DNA from: Sphingobacterium alimentarium
Lineage (GTDB): Bacteria; Bacteroidota; Bacteroidia; Sphingobacteriales; Sphingobacteriaceae
Assembly: GCF_004342685.1 (NCBI RefSeq)
Contig: NZ_SMBZ01000011.1
Coordinates: forward strand, 1 to 64,000
DNA length: 64,000 nt
Direction: 5' to 3'
Notes under the pieces: model-generated
Seen by the model: only the letters and a program-made list of their open reading frames with translations
Told to the model about the DNA's origin: nothing
The model's database searches: none
Made by a program: the position numbers and the translations under genes
Shown here: one piece after another, positions 1 to 8,810 of the stretch
Layout of the letters: each line of letters opens with the position of its first letter
How positions within the stretch are numbered: position 1 is the first letter of the stretch

Positions 1-119
1 ACTATTACTGGAGAACAACGCATCAAACGACGTTATTCTAACAAACCGCCTTGGTACGGATCCGTATGCCGGGTGGTGTGAGAGGACAGATAGGGAAATA
101 ATCCCTATCTTCCTACTCG
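1..119 (+). other. Probable 3' end of a group II intron (domain V/VI region)
   Basis: An open frame runs from the window edge to a TGA at 79-81, and the text around it (GTACGGATCCGTATGCC, then GGTGGTGTGAGAGG) resembles the domain V end of bacterial group II introns. A hairpin GATAGGG/CCCTATC (89-109) follows, then TCCTACTCGATT, similar to the usual intron end. If correct, the intron-encoded reverse transcriptase lies off the left edge. The motif recognition is from memory and only the tail is visible, so this is tentative. Confidence 0.4.
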
Positions 120-123
120 ATTA

Positions 124-273
124 TCAATTTGTTGATTTATTCATATCACAGCCACATCCGGCACCACAACCATTTTTGTTTTTCGATTTTGATGGGATAA
201 ATTTTCTTACCACACTTATTACAGCTGCTGCAAATATGATGGCAATAATAATGTATTGAATGGTTAATGACAT
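124..273 (-). CDS. FeoB-associated Cys-rich membrane protein
   Basis: A 49-residue protein with one N-terminal membrane helix (residues 4-24), a basic stretch, then a Cys-rich tail (NGCGAGCGCD). This matches the small FeoB-associated Cys-rich family found beside feoB. The frame stays open further upstream, but that would run into feoB, so I start at the ATG at 273, which leaves 5 bp to the feoB stop. It is probably cotranscribed with feoAB and may help iron delivery or assembly of the Feo complex; that role is inferred from family and context. Confidence 0.85.
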   Translation of the reverse strand: MSLTIQYIIIAIIFAAAVISVVRKFIPSKSKNKNGCGAGCGCDMNKSTN

Positions 274-278
274 ACTCT

Positions 279-2381
279 TTATTTTAAAATTTGATAAGCT
301 ATCAGCGCCGCTATATAGGCTAATGCGGTCATAAATCCAGCTTGGATCAATGTCCATTTCCATGAGCCTGTTTCTTTGCGTACTACACCGATAGTCGCCA
401 TACATTGCATGGCAAAAGCATAAAACAATAATAACGAAATACCTGTAGCAAAATTGTACGTTGGCAATCCTGTGTTTCTGTTGATCTCCGATTTCATGCG
501 TTCAAAAAGTGTAGCTTTTTGCGTATCATCTTCGATATCGACATCATCACCCAATGAATATACGACTGCAACAGTACCTACGAAAACCTCACGCGCAGCA
601 AAGGATGCCAATAGACCGATACCAATTTTCCAATCATAGCCGAGTGGTCGGATAGCCGGTTCGATACCCCTTCCTAAATAGCCTAAATAGGAATATTCTG
701 TTTTATAAGCCGATACTTCCAGTTGTATTTCTTCTTCAGATAATTGAGGATTTTCTGCAGCAATATATTTTTCAGGTTCGGAGAAGCGGTCATTAGGTCC
801 GAAATTGCCCAATACCCATAGAATAATGGATATCGCCAAGATAATCTTACCCGCACCGATCAAAAATCCCATGGATTTTTCCCAAACTGTGTTTAAGACA
901 TTTTTTACATCTGGTCTTTTGTAGGTTGGTAGTTCAAAGATCAGGAATGAATTACGTACCGACTTGATGATTTTGTTCAATACCAAGGCAGAACCTAAAG
1001 CTCCCACAATACCCAGAATATACATAGCAAATAGGGTAATTCCCTGCAGATTGAAACCTAAGAAATCGGAGTCTGGAATCACCAAACCAATGATGACAAT
1101 ATAGATAGGCAGTCTCGCCGAACAGGTCATAAAAGGCGTAACCAACATCGTCAATAGGCGTTCTTTCGGATTTTCGATATTACGGGCAGCCATCACCGCC
1201 GGAATAGCACAAGCAGCTCCCGACATCAAAGGAATCACCGATTTACCATTCAGTCCAAAAGGCTTCAACCAGCGGTCCATCAAAAATACCACGCGGCTCA
1301 TATAGCCCGTCTCCTCCATGATGGCAATAAATAAGAACAAAATGATAATCTGCGGCAAGAAAATAACAATTCCTCCAATACCCGCTATTATACCATTTAC
1401 CAATAAATCATTCAGAGGGCCCTCTGGAAAATTTGATCCAATAAATTCGCCAATAAAGGCGAAGGACGCATCTACAGCATCCATTACTGGACCGGACCAC
1501 GCATAGATGGCCTGGAAAATAAAAAATAATATCCCGAAAAAGATCACATAGCCTAGGATAGGGTGCATAAGCACTTCATCTATTTTCTCCGTAACGGATA
1601 ATTTCTTGTTCTCCGATTTTTGAACGATTGCGGTTAGCGCCTGCTGTACTTTTTCATGACGCAGTATCGCTTCATCCTTTTGTAATTGTTGGGTGGATAA
1701 TTGATATTTAGCACGGATAGAAGCTAGTTGCTGACTTGTCTCGAGACCGTGCGTATTTTGAGCGTCTAGACCCAAATACATCCAAGTTTTATATTCTGTA
1801 TCCAATGGAAACAGTTTTTTAGCCTCATTAAGTGCTTGATCGTACTGTTGTGGCAAGGATAGAGAACCGAAATATGGACCTATTTGATTTTCAAATCCAG
1901 CAATTAATGTGTCAATTCCTTTGCCGTTACGTGCGTTGGTACGGTATACTTTTGTTTTTAGATAGCTTTCGAGTTTATCGTAATCTATCTTCAAACCTTT
2001 GTCAGCCATTTCATCTTCCATATTAATGACGAAGATGGCTGGAAGTCCCAGCTCACGCACTTGCTGATAAATAATGATACCTCTGGTCAGGGTGCTCGGT
2101 TCAGATACTACGACTACCAAATCCGGAAAATCTTTATTTTCCTTTTGGAGCAACGTATTGAGCACGACCTCTTCATCCAACGAATTAGGAAAAAGGGTAT
2201 AGGTGCCCGGAAGGTCAATTATAGTGTATTCTGTTTGGTTAAGTTTGGCTGTTCCTTGTCTTTTTTCGACGGTAATTCCAGGATAATTACCTACTTTTTG
2301 GTTGAGTCCTGTGATACGGTTAAAAAGAGAGGTTTTACCCACGTTAGGGTTACCTAGTAAGGCTATAGTCTTTTTTCTCAT
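279..2381 (-). CDS. feoB: Ferrous iron transport protein B (GTP-gated Fe2+ permease)
   Basis: 700 residues, normal for FeoB. The N-terminal G domain shows G1 GNPNVGKTS (about residues 11-19), the Thr-containing G2 region, G3 DLPGTY and a G4-type NMED. It is followed by a helical GDI-like region and a C-terminal permease half with many membrane helices and Gate-type repeats (for example the CSARLPIYIV segment). It imports Fe2+ across the inner membrane. The start codon shares one base with the feoA stop (TAATG), showing tight coupling in a feoA-feoB-Cys-rich protein operon. Confidence 0.97.
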   Translation of the reverse strand: MRKKTIALLGNPNVGKTSLFNRITGLNQKVGNYPGITVEKRQGTAKLNQTEYTIIDLPGTYTLFPNSLDEEVVLNTLLQKENKDFPDLVVVVSEPSTLTRGIIIYQQVRELGLPAIFVINMEDEMADKGLKIDYDKLESYLKTKVYRTNARNGKGIDTLIAGFENQIGPYFGSLSLPQQYDQALNEAKKLFPLDTEYKTWMYLGLDAQNTHGLETSQQLASIRAKYQLSTQQLQKDEAILRHEKVQQALTAIVQKSENKKLSVTEKIDEVLMHPILGYVIFFGILFFIFQAIYAWSGPVMDAVDASFAFIGEFIGSNFPEGPLNDLLVNGIIAGIGGIVIFLPQIIILFLFIAIMEETGYMSRVVFLMDRWLKPFGLNGKSVIPLMSGAACAIPAVMAARNIENPKERLLTMLVTPFMTCSARLPIYIVIIGLVIPDSDFLGFNLQGITLFAMYILGIVGALGSALVLNKIIKSVRNSFLIFELPTYKRPDVKNVLNTVWEKSMGFLIGAGKIILAISIILWVLGNFGPNDRFSEPEKYIAAENPQLSEEEIQLEVSAYKTEYSYLGYLGRGIEPAIRPLGYDWKIGIGLLASFAAREVFVGTVAVVYSLGDDVDIEDDTQKATLFERMKSEINRNTGLPTYNFATGISLLLFYAFAMQCMATIGVVRKETGSWKWTLIQAGFMTALAYIAALIAYQILK

Positions 2382-2620
2382 TATTTTTTACGGGCTAGAA
2401 TTAAAGCGGCTTCAGATTTACGGATAGCTATTAAGGAGTCGTCATGTAAAATATTGATACATATAGGACCATTAAAAGGAGCTTTGTGCTTTACTTTAAT
2501 AATAGATCCGGGTGCAAAGCCGAGTTCATAAAACTTAGCAGGCAGTGAGTCATTCGCGAAAGAATCAATGATTGCTTCATCTCCCTTATTCAGCTTATCT
2601 AGCGCTATTTTGTCTTGCAT
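2381..2620 (-). CDS. feoA: Ferrous iron transport protein A
   Basis: 79 residues with the small SH3-like FeoA fold signature: LNKGDEAII, then LPAKFYELGFAPGSIIKVKHKAPF and a terminal DDSLIAIRKSEAALI strand pair. FeoA is a cytosolic regulator of FeoB. First gene of the operon; about 180 bp of non-coding DNA upstream should hold the promoter. No Fur box could be assigned by eye. Confidence 0.93.
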   Translation of the reverse strand: MQDKIALDKLNKGDEAIIDSFANDSLPAKFYELGFAPGSIIKVKHKAPFNGPICINILHDDSLIAIRKSEAALILARKK

Positions 2621-2759
2621 TATGCTCGTGTTAAAACAAAAATTAATTGATTTGAAGTCTCAAAGATAAAGAAAATAGATGGAGGGGTAGGAAGGGTTAT
2701 TGTCAAATCTTTGTTAGTTATTTAGAATGATTTAAAATAATGGGGAGGTAGTGCGAAAA

Positions 2760-2790
2760 AATAAGTCCAAATCGAAGATTTGGACTTATT
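2760..2790 (-). terminator. Intrinsic terminator behind the ZIP transporter gene
   Basis: A perfect 14-bp inverted repeat (AATAAGTCCAAATC / GATTTGGACTTATT) with a 3-nt loop, ending in TTATTTTTT on the minus strand, immediately downstream of the ZIP stop codon. Confidence 0.75.
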
Positions 2791-2798
2791 TATATATT

Positions 2799-3635
2799 TT
2801 AATGATGATGATCTGAATGGTCATCGTGGTCATGGTCATGATGCTCGTGATTGTGGTCATCATGATTGTGCTCATGCTGATGATCCGGTCCATGATGGCT
2901 GTGATCATGCGTAGGAAACAAAAATGTAGTTAAGGACAATGCAATACCCAAAAATACAGCAGCCATTTTTTTCTTATTAAACTTGTGGTGATCCGCAGAA
3001 CCCGATTCAAATAAAATTGTAGTCGAAATATGTAAAAATATACCGATCACGACAGCCATAATTTTATCAAAATGTTGAGAAATATTGCTGATTTCGCCAT
3101 TGCTCAAGAAGCTGCTTGTCAGGTAACCCAGCGGAGTCATAGCAGCAAATATCAAAAGCAAAATGATAATGCTATTTTTGGTAAGTCGGGTGTTAAGCAA
3201 TAAACTACCTAACGCAAATGCTGCAGGAATGTGGTGTATAGCAATCCCAAATACCAATTGCGACTGATGGCCCGCCACCAAAGGCATGCCTTCCAAAAAA
3301 GCGTGTAAGCACAAGCTTACCATAATACCCAACGGGAATCCCGAATTTTCATGGTGATGAATATGACCATGTTCGATTCCTTGGGAGAATTGTTCTAATA
3401 AAAGTTGAAATATAAATCCCCCCAGAATATATAGTCCGATGACTTCGGGACTTGTATTTCCGTCACTGTACGCATGAGGAATAAGATGCAATACGGTAAT
3501 TGCAAATAAGTAGGCCCCACTGAATGAAAGTATTAATTTCAAATAGTTGGTGTTGTCACGTTTTACAAAAAATACTGCCAATCCTGCGATGGAGGCAGAG
3601 ATAAAAAGTATGGCAACAATTAGAAAAGAACTCAT
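2799..3635 (-). CDS. ZIP-family divalent metal transporter
   Basis: 278 residues. About eight membrane helices; helix IV-V motifs LHAFLEGMPLVAG and AIHHIPAAFALGS carry the His/Glu pairs that coordinate metal in ZIP proteins, and an earlier HLIPHAYSDG fits the same family. The C-terminus is extremely His/Asp-rich (roughly the last 35 residues), a likely metal-binding tail, usually on the side of metal sensing or release. Substrate is probably Zn2+, possibly Fe2+/Mn2+. Four bp separate it from the PAP2 gene upstream, so the two are probably one transcript. Confidence 0.9.
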   Translation of the reverse strand: MSSFLIVAILFISASIAGLAVFFVKRDNTNYLKLILSFSGAYLFAITVLHLIPHAYSDGNTSPEVIGLYILGGFIFQLLLEQFSQGIEHGHIHHHENSGFPLGIMVSLCLHAFLEGMPLVAGHQSQLVFGIAIHHIPAAFALGSLLLNTRLTKNSIIILLLIFAAMTPLGYLTSSFLSNGEISNISQHFDKIMAVVIGIFLHISTTILFESGSADHHKFNKKKMAAVFLGIALSLTTFLFPTHDHSHHGPDHQHEHNHDDHNHEHHDHDHDDHSDHHH

Positions 3636-3639
3636 ATAA

Positions 3640-4233
3640 TTATTCAGAAGTTAAATGCTGTTTTTCGCGGAAGAAAGAAGGGACAAATCGATTAAATAAA
3701 TAACCCGACGTCAGCCCGATAAGTATTCCCAATGCGGCGCCACAAAGTATATCAAATGGATAATGGACCCCTACATATATTTGCGAAAAAGCGATAGATG
3801 CTGCCCATAATATGCATAACCATAAGGTATGCTTCCACTTGCGACGAAATAATATTATCCAAAAGAAAGCCATCGCAAAATGATTCGTAGCATGTGAACT
3901 CGTAAAACTATAACCCGAACCACAGCGTACCCTGACATTTACGTCATGTTTGAACTCTATATCATTGCAGGGCCGAATTCTTTTTACACTTTTCTTAATG
4001 AGATGCGAAGATACAGCATCCGATATGCCGAAGTTCATCAGCGTGCAAGCCACGATTATAATACCTAGTTTGCCATAATGCTTGATAAAGAAAATTATCA
4101 AAAAAAGATATAAAGGAGCCCACGTATAGGGATTCCTTAATATCGGTAGCAACCAATCAAACACCGGATTGCTCAGTCCTTGATTGATAGCCAGAAATAT
4201 TTCCTTATCTATTTCGATGATCTGTTGTAACAT
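3640..4233 (-). CDS. PAP2-family membrane phosphatase
   Basis: 197 residues with the three acid-phosphatase motifs: KKSVKRIRP (KX6RP), SGYSFTSSHA (PSGH-like with the catalytic His) and SQIYVGVHYPFDILCG (SRX5HX3D-like). Several membrane helices. The family dephosphorylates lipid phosphates such as undecaprenyl-PP or phosphatidic acid on the periplasmic side; the actual substrate cannot be read from sequence. Upstream member of the two-gene unit with the ZIP transporter. Confidence 0.9.
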   Translation of the reverse strand: MLQQIIEIDKEIFLAINQGLSNPVFDWLLPILRNPYTWAPLYLFLIIFFIKHYGKLGIIIVACTLMNFGISDAVSSHLIKKSVKRIRPCNDIEFKHDVNVRVRCGSGYSFTSSHATNHFAMAFFWIILFRRKWKHTLWLCILWAASIAFSQIYVGVHYPFDILCGAALGILIGLTSGYLFNRFVPSFFREKQHLTSE

Positions 4234-4363
4234 ATGCTCGGTTTCTATTGTATATGATAAATTAAAAATACATTATTTTAAGTAAACTGAAACAGCTTTT
4301 AATTGCAAAATACACAATGTTGCAACAAAGGTATGTTTTTTGTGATTATTTAGGAATATTATC

Positions 4364-4393
4364 TTGTCTTTTTTTTATAATGTCTTATTTTTA
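4364..4393 (+). promoter_or_regulatory. Possible promoter of the glmM-like gene
   Basis: TTG at 4364-4366, 19-bp spacer, then TATTTTTA at 4386-4393, close to the Bacteroidota -33/-7 pattern, 25 bp before the start codon. The -7 box lacks the final G, so this is a moderate match. Confidence 0.35.
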
Positions 4394-4418
4394 CAAATCA
4401 TAAACTGCAAATAAAAAT

Positions 4419-5804
4419 ATGACTTTAATAAAATCCATTTCAGGAATTCGTGGAACCATAGGTGGCCGTGCATCAGAAGCCCTTACACCTATTGATATTG
4501 TGAAGTTTACGGCGGCATTTGGTAAAATTCTTATCAATAAGTCGGGTAACAATAAAATAGTAGTAGGTCGTGATGCCCGTGAATCCGGAGAGATGGTAAG
4601 CAACCTGGTCATAGGTACTTTGCAAAGTATTGGCGCCGAAGTCATTAATTTGGGATTGTCTACTACACCTACAGTAGAAATCGCCGTGCCGCTAGAGCAA
4701 GCTGCTGGAGGAATTATTTTGACAGCTTCGCACAATCCGGGTCAATGGAATGCGTTGAAATTATTAAATGAAAAGGGTGAATTCATCTCCGATGCCGAGG
4801 GCAAGGATGTGTTGACATTAGGTGAGAGCTTGGATTTCGATTTTGCAGAAGTACAGGATTTGGGTAAAGTAATCAACGATGAATCTTATTTGCAAAAACA
4901 TATCGATGCGGTACTGGCCCTCGAATATGTGGATGTGGAAGCCATAAAAAAAGCAAATTTTAAAGTCGCTGTGGATGCAGTAAACAGTACTGGTGGGATT
5001 TTTATCCCTGCCTTGCTCGAAGCATTAGGTGTAGAGACTATTTATAAAATTCACTGTGAGCCCAACGGTAAGTTTCCGCACAATCCAGAACCTTTAAAAG
5101 AGCATTTGACAGATTTGTCTGCTGCCGTATTGGAGAATGGAGCGGACTTAGGTATCGCTGTCGATCCAGATGTAGATCGTTTGGTATTCATGATGGAAGA
5201 TGGTGAGTTGTTTGGTGAGGAATATACTTTAGTGGCTGTTGCCGATTATATTCTTTCCAAGCAAAAAGGTAATACAGTATCCAATTTATCTTCTACCCGT
5301 GCTTTGCGTGATGTGACTTTAAAACACGGCGGAGAATATTATGCCGCAGCAGTAGGAGAGGTCAATGTCGTAACAAAAATGAAAGAAGTGGACGCTGTAA
5401 TCGGTGGTGAAGGTAATGGTGGCGTGATCTACCCAGCTTCACACTATGGTCGTGATGCTTTGGTGGGTGTGGCTATATTATTATCACACTTAGCGGAATT
5501 GGGTAAGAAAATGTCAGTTTATCGCGCCGAATTGCCACAGTATTTTATGTCCAAAAACAAAATCACTTTGACTCCTGACTTGGATATCGATGGTTTATTG
5601 GATGCTATGCAAAAGAAATATGCGCATGAAAATCATACTACAATTGATGGTTTGAAGATCGATTTTGAAAACGAATGGGTTCATTTACGTAAGTCCAATA
5701 CAGAGCCTATCATTCGAATCTATTCAGAGGGACCAAGTTCTGAAGCAGCTGAAGCCATAGCGCAGAAGATCATGAACGAAATGCAAGAAATAATTTATAA
5801 ATAA
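4419..5804 (+). CDS. glmM: Phosphohexomutase, probably phosphoglucosamine mutase
   Basis: 461 residues. Shows all four alpha-D-phosphohexomutase signatures: active-site Ser104 in TASHNPG, metal loop DPDVDR, sugar loop GGEGNGGV and phosphate loop RKSNTEPIIRIYSEG. In Bacteroidota this subtype is usually annotated GlmM, converting glucosamine-6-P to glucosamine-1-P for peptidoglycan and LPS. A phosphomannomutase/phosphoglucomutase role cannot be excluded. Single-gene unit, with a terminator just after the stop. Confidence 0.88.
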   Translation: MTLIKSISGIRGTIGGRASEALTPIDIVKFTAAFGKILINKSGNNKIVVGRDARESGEMVSNLVIGTLQSIGAEVINLGLSTTPTVEIAVPLEQAAGGIILTASHNPGQWNALKLLNEKGEFISDAEGKDVLTLGESLDFDFAEVQDLGKVINDESYLQKHIDAVLALEYVDVEAIKKANFKVAVDAVNSTGGIFIPALLEALGVETIYKIHCEPNGKFPHNPEPLKEHLTDLSAAVLENGADLGIAVDPDVDRLVFMMEDGELFGEEYTLVAVADYILSKQKGNTVSNLSSTRALRDVTLKHGGEYYAAAVGEVNVVTKMKEVDAVIGGEGNGGVIYPASHYGRDALVGVAILLSHLAELGKKMSVYRAELPQYFMSKNKITLTPDLDIDGLLDAMQKKYAHENHTTIDGLKIDFENEWVHLRKSNTEPIIRIYSEGPSSEAAEAIAQKIMNEMQEIIYK

Positions 5805-5805
5805 A

Positions 5806-5837
5806 GAATAGCCTTCGACAAATGTCGGAGGCTATTT
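5806..5837 (+). terminator. Intrinsic terminator after glmM
   Basis: Inverted repeat AATAGCC...GGCTATT with an inner TCGACA/TGTCGG arm, starting two bases after the glmM stop codon. Confidence 0.75.
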
Positions 5838-5866
5838 CAATAGAATTAAAAAAAATTAAACTTATT

Positions 5867-6064
5867 TTATGCTGTAAGCATCTGTTGATAATGTCGTTGC
5901 AGTCTTCTCTTGTTTTTGCCATCCAGATGTGACGCTACCGCCCAAATAGCTGCTGGCAACCAACCTATAAGCGTACATTGTAAGATGACGCATACTATTC
6001 CTCTCAAAATTTTACCTCTTAGAAAGAAGGACAGCCAAGGAAATATAACTGCAATTAATATCAT
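5867..6064 (-). CDS. YqaE/Pmp3-family small membrane protein
   Basis: 65 residues with two hydrophobic helices and the family layout: PWLSFFLRGKILRGIVCVILQCTLIGWLPAAIWAV followed by a basic tail (KNKRRLQRHYQ). Members of this family sit in the cytoplasmic membrane and are linked to salt and membrane-potential stress; function here is inferred only from family. Confidence 0.75.
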   Translation of the reverse strand: MILIAVIFPWLSFFLRGKILRGIVCVILQCTLIGWLPAAIWAVASHLDGKNKRRLQRHYQQMLTA

Positions 6065-6089
6065 TTTTCAGTGTATTGTATTAAATAAT

Positions 6090-6395
6090 TTATACTAAAG
6101 GATTTGAATCTTCATTTACCGGTTCTGCATTTACTTTTTCTTCGGTTTTCGGCTCCTCGTCTTTACGTTCTACGATAATTTTACAATCGGTAACGATGGC
6201 TGCGATAGCACCTACAGCTGCGAAAATTGGAGCCAGGAATAAACCTACTAGACCTAGTGAAACAGGAAAGCTAATAATTTCTCTTTCATTCTTATCAGCG
6301 ATAGTAATTTTAGTTACGTTAGCTTCGTTAAAAAGCTCTTTTACTTTTTTTAATAAGTTCTCGCCTGAAATATTAAAGGTTTCTTTGTACGCCAT
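6090..6395 (-). CDS. DUF4342-like small membrane-associated protein
   Basis: 101 residues. An N-terminal part (GENLLKKVKELFNEANVTKITI) and a central hydrophobic Gly/Ala segment (LGLVGLFLAPIFAAVGAIAAIVTD) match the DUF4342 pattern as I remember it. The C-terminus is acidic and low in complexity. Role unknown. Confidence 0.6.
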   Translation of the reverse strand: MAYKETFNISGENLLKKVKELFNEANVTKITIADKNEREIISFPVSLGLVGLFLAPIFAAVGAIAAIVTDCKIIVERKDEEPKTEEKVNAEPVNEDSNPLV

Positions 6396-6704
6396 GATTT
6401 CTTTGTTTTAAATATATACTTAACAATTATTTTTCTGATTATGTTTCAAAAATAACCTATAATTTTTGATGCGATTACTCGATTTAGGCGAACCTAGTTG
6501 CTTCTTCGGTAAAACACCGATTTGCTTCGGTTAATAATTACATAGATAAATAGGGTTACGCTAATTTTGTGTAAATCAGCAGATTGACAAGAGACTAAAT
6601 TATCAAATATACGGCGAAATATAAATTCTGGAGCAGGAAAATGAAATATTAATGAATGTCTAAAAATACAAAAGAGGCTCCAATCGATTAAGCCTCTTTT
6701 GTAT
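6396..6704. other. Intergenic region without a gene
   Basis: AT-rich spacer between the DUF4342-like gene and tcdA. I see no credible coding frame. It contains a short inverted repeat around 6500-6530 (CGGTAAAACACCG) and, at its right end, the tcdA terminator. The promoter of the minus-strand gene ending at 6090 should lie at its left end, but no clear boxes were found. Confidence 0.5.
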
Positions 6705-6706
6705 TT
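6664..6706 (-). terminator. Strong terminator of tcdA (possibly bidirectional)
   Basis: 16-bp perfect arms AAATACAAAAGAGGCT / AGCCTCTTTTGTATTT flanking a short loop; the repeat overlaps the tcdA stop codon and has T-rich flanks on both strands. Confidence 0.8.
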
Positions 6707-7436
6707 ATAACGTTTTCATATCTATCAAATCCCGAATAGCTACTGAGGCGATTGCTCCCCCAAATACTGCGGGAAGGTATGACATCGTGCCGTACGCAGA
6801 TTTCTTGTAATTGCTGCCGTCGGTGTACAGAAGAGAAGCTTTGTCCGGTAATTCGGTGGAGAAAGCAACTTTTACACCTTTACGGATATCATGTTTGCGG
6901 AGTTTTTTGCGTATATGATGTGCTAATTTACAATTGTATGTATCGCTAATATCCGCAATTTTGATTTTAGTAGGATCCACTTTTCCACCTGCACCCATTG
7001 AACTTACGAACGGAATTTTGGCCGCATAAGCCTGACGTATCAAAAACAATTTGGGCGTGATGCTATCAATAGCTTCTACAATGTAGTCCGGCTGTTCGGC
7101 GATTAATTTTTCTACACGATCAGGGATGACAAACTCTTCATAGACGGTCAAATCCAATTGGGGATTGATATCCAGCAAGCGTTGTTTCATGATTTGCGCT
7201 TTGGCTACGCCATGGTTGGTTGCTAATGCGGGCAATTGTCTATTACGGTTTGAAGGGTCTACCGTATCACCATCGATGATGGTCATCTTGCCCACACCTG
7301 CACGCGCGATAAATTCGGCAGCAAATGAACCCACGCCACCTAGTCCCAATACCAATACATGCGAATTCGCCAATTTTTCTAAAGCCTCACGACCTATTAA
7401 AGCTTCTGTTCTTGACAACCAAGATAAATCTCTCAT
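6705..7436 (-). CDS. tcdA: tRNA threonylcarbamoyladenosine dehydratase
   Basis: 243 residues, E1/ThiF-like. Nucleotide-binding GLGGVGSFAAEFIARAG (from residue 31), then DGDTVDPSNRNRQ and the C-terminal conserved SMGAGGKVDPTKI block. TcdA uses ATP to cyclise t6A37 to ct6A in tRNAs decoding ANN codons. The start codon and first six codons are part of the prophage attachment core, so the coding frame is intact but the native upstream sequence now lies about 54.9 kb away, beyond attR. Confidence 0.9.
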   Translation of the reverse strand: MRDLSWLSRTEALIGREALEKLANSHVLVLGLGGVGSFAAEFIARAGVGKMTIIDGDTVDPSNRNRQLPALATNHGVAKAQIMKQRLLDINPQLDLTVYEEFVIPDRVEKLIAEQPDYIVEAIDSITPKLFLIRQAYAAKIPFVSSMGAGGKVDPTKIKIADISDTYNCKLAHHIRKKLRKHDIRKGVKVAFSTELPDKASLLYTDGSNYKKSAYGTMSYLPAVFGGAIASVAIRDLIDMKTL

Positions 7437-7444
7437 TAAATATT
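7421..7444. repeat. attL core repeat
   Basis: 24-bp sequence beginning AAGATAAATCTC and ending TTAAATATT, identical to 62288-62311. It covers the start codon and first six codons of tcdA (minus strand). Because neighbouring sequence at both junctions is also related, the real crossover core could be shorter than 24 bp. Confidence 0.75.
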
Positions 7445-7567
7445 ATAATTTTACCTATTTTACGGTTTAAATATTTGATAATCAAATAATTATGTTACTA
7501 TAAATATTAGCATCTTGAAAATCATTGCTAAAAATATCAGATATTATTGCTTATTTTGTTTCTATAA

Positions 7568-7588
7568 AATTTACAAATAATTTACAGC
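7568..7588. repeat. Integrase arm-site repeat, left copy
   Basis: 21-bp sequence (AATTTACAAATAA...TTTACAGC) just upstream of int, identical to 62205-62225 near the right end. Direct repeats near both prophage ends, inside the att cores, are what arm-type integrase binding sites look like; binding is inferred. Confidence 0.55.
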
Positions 7589-7604
7589 AATATTTACAAA
7601 ATAA

Positions 7605-8810
7605 ATGGCTTCAATTTCAGCGACTATTCTAAAGCATCATAAAAAACAAAATGGAACTTGGGGGGTGAAAATCAGAATTTCACAAAAAGGTTCCTCTGTA
7701 TATTTAGATACATCAATTGTTGCAAATAAAGAAGATTTGGACACAAAGTTACGATTAAAAAAAATATTTATTGATAGATTTCTTAGTATAGAACTGAATA
7801 GAATGCGCGAAGAAGTGAATGCTCTTGGCGTAAAAGGTGAGGTGATGACTGCTGTTCAACTAAAGCAATATTTTGAAAGGAATGATGAAGTATTAGACCT
7901 GTTTGCGTTTTTTAAAGAATGGAAAAATAGATATCAAGGTAGTGCTGGTACAATTCTTAAACTTAGTGACTCAATGAAACGCTTAAAAGAATTTGTAAAA
8001 GCTGATAGCCTTTCCCCGTTGGACCTCAATGTAAAATTTCTTCAGGAATTCCAGATATTTCTGCGCATACCAATACGTAAAGATGCAATCGCCCGAGGAT
8101 CGAGATCAAATCAAACCATTCTCACCACAATAAATAACGTTATGACAATCTTTAATGCAATGAAGGATCAGTATAACGATGAGGATACTGGGCAAATTAA
8201 AATTCCCAATGATCCATTTCGTAAGCTTGTTAAGGTTAAAGTAAAACCTTCGGAAAATCGAAATTTGTCATTAGAGCAAATTAAATCCATTAGAGATATA
8301 GAGTTAAATATTGAAGCTGATGTAATAGCTAGAGATTTATTTATGTTCTCCTTTTATATGTGTGGTATTAATGCTGCTGATATATTCAACAGTCTTGGGA
8401 AGAAGCATGTTGTGAGGTTTAATTACAATAGATCTAAGACTGAAAATAAAAGATCAGATAATGCCTTTATGTCAGTGAAAATTCCAGATGAGGCAAAAAA
8501 TTATATTATTAAATATTCTGAAAGCTTATTTAGAAGGTACAAAACTATTAAGTCATTAAATAATAGACTTAGCAATTCATTGCGAGACATTGGTGAATTA
8601 TTAGGAATTGAAAGACTTACTTTTTACCATGCTCGTCATACATTTGCGAGCCTGGCTAGAAACGAATGTAGATTTAGTAAGGATGATGTGGCTGCTGCAC
8701 TAAACCACTCATCGAATACAATAACTGATGTTTATATTGCCAAAGATTGGCAGATTGTTGATGATGTACAAGAAGGGGTGTTGGCCCTTTTGCGAGAGAA
8801 ATCTATTTAG
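7605..8810 (+). CDS. int: Tyrosine recombinase integrase (IntDOT-like)
   Basis: 401 residues. N-terminal arm-binding domain, SAM-like core-binding domain (about 105-205) and C-terminal catalytic domain. Visible catalytic residues: Arg344 in YHARHTFASLA, His368 in LNHSS and the nucleophile Tyr377 in DVYIAK. The first catalytic Arg position falls in SFYMCGINAADIF, where Asn/Ala replaces Arg; IntDOT of Bacteroides elements also lacks this Arg. It should catalyse integration and excision at tcdA. It is transcribed away from attL and its 3' end overlaps the convergent XRE gene by 8 bp. Confidence 0.93.
   Translation: MASISATILKHHKKQNGTWGVKIRISQKGSSVYLDTSIVANKEDLDTKLRLKKIFIDRFLSIELNRMREEVNALGVKGEVMTAVQLKQYFERNDEVLDLFAFFKEWKNRYQGSAGTILKLSDSMKRLKEFVKADSLSPLDLNVKFLQEFQIFLRIPIRKDAIARGSRSNQTILTTINNVMTIFNAMKDQYNDEDTGQIKIPNDPFRKLVKVKVKPSENRNLSLEQIKSIRDIELNIEADVIARDLFMFSFYMCGINAADIFNSLGKKHVVRFNYNRSKTENKRSDNAFMSVKIPDEAKNYIIKYSESLFRRYKTIKSLNNRLSNSLRDIGELLGIERLTFYHARHTFASLARNECRFSKDDVAAALNHSSNTITDVYIAKDWQIVDDVQEGVLALLREKSI

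Noticed and set aside
274-405. N-terminal extension of the Cys-rich FeoB-associated protein on the minus strand
   Set aside because: The upstream codons overlap the feoB C-terminus antisense to nothing useful and do not fit the small family; the ATG at 273 gives the right size and spacing.
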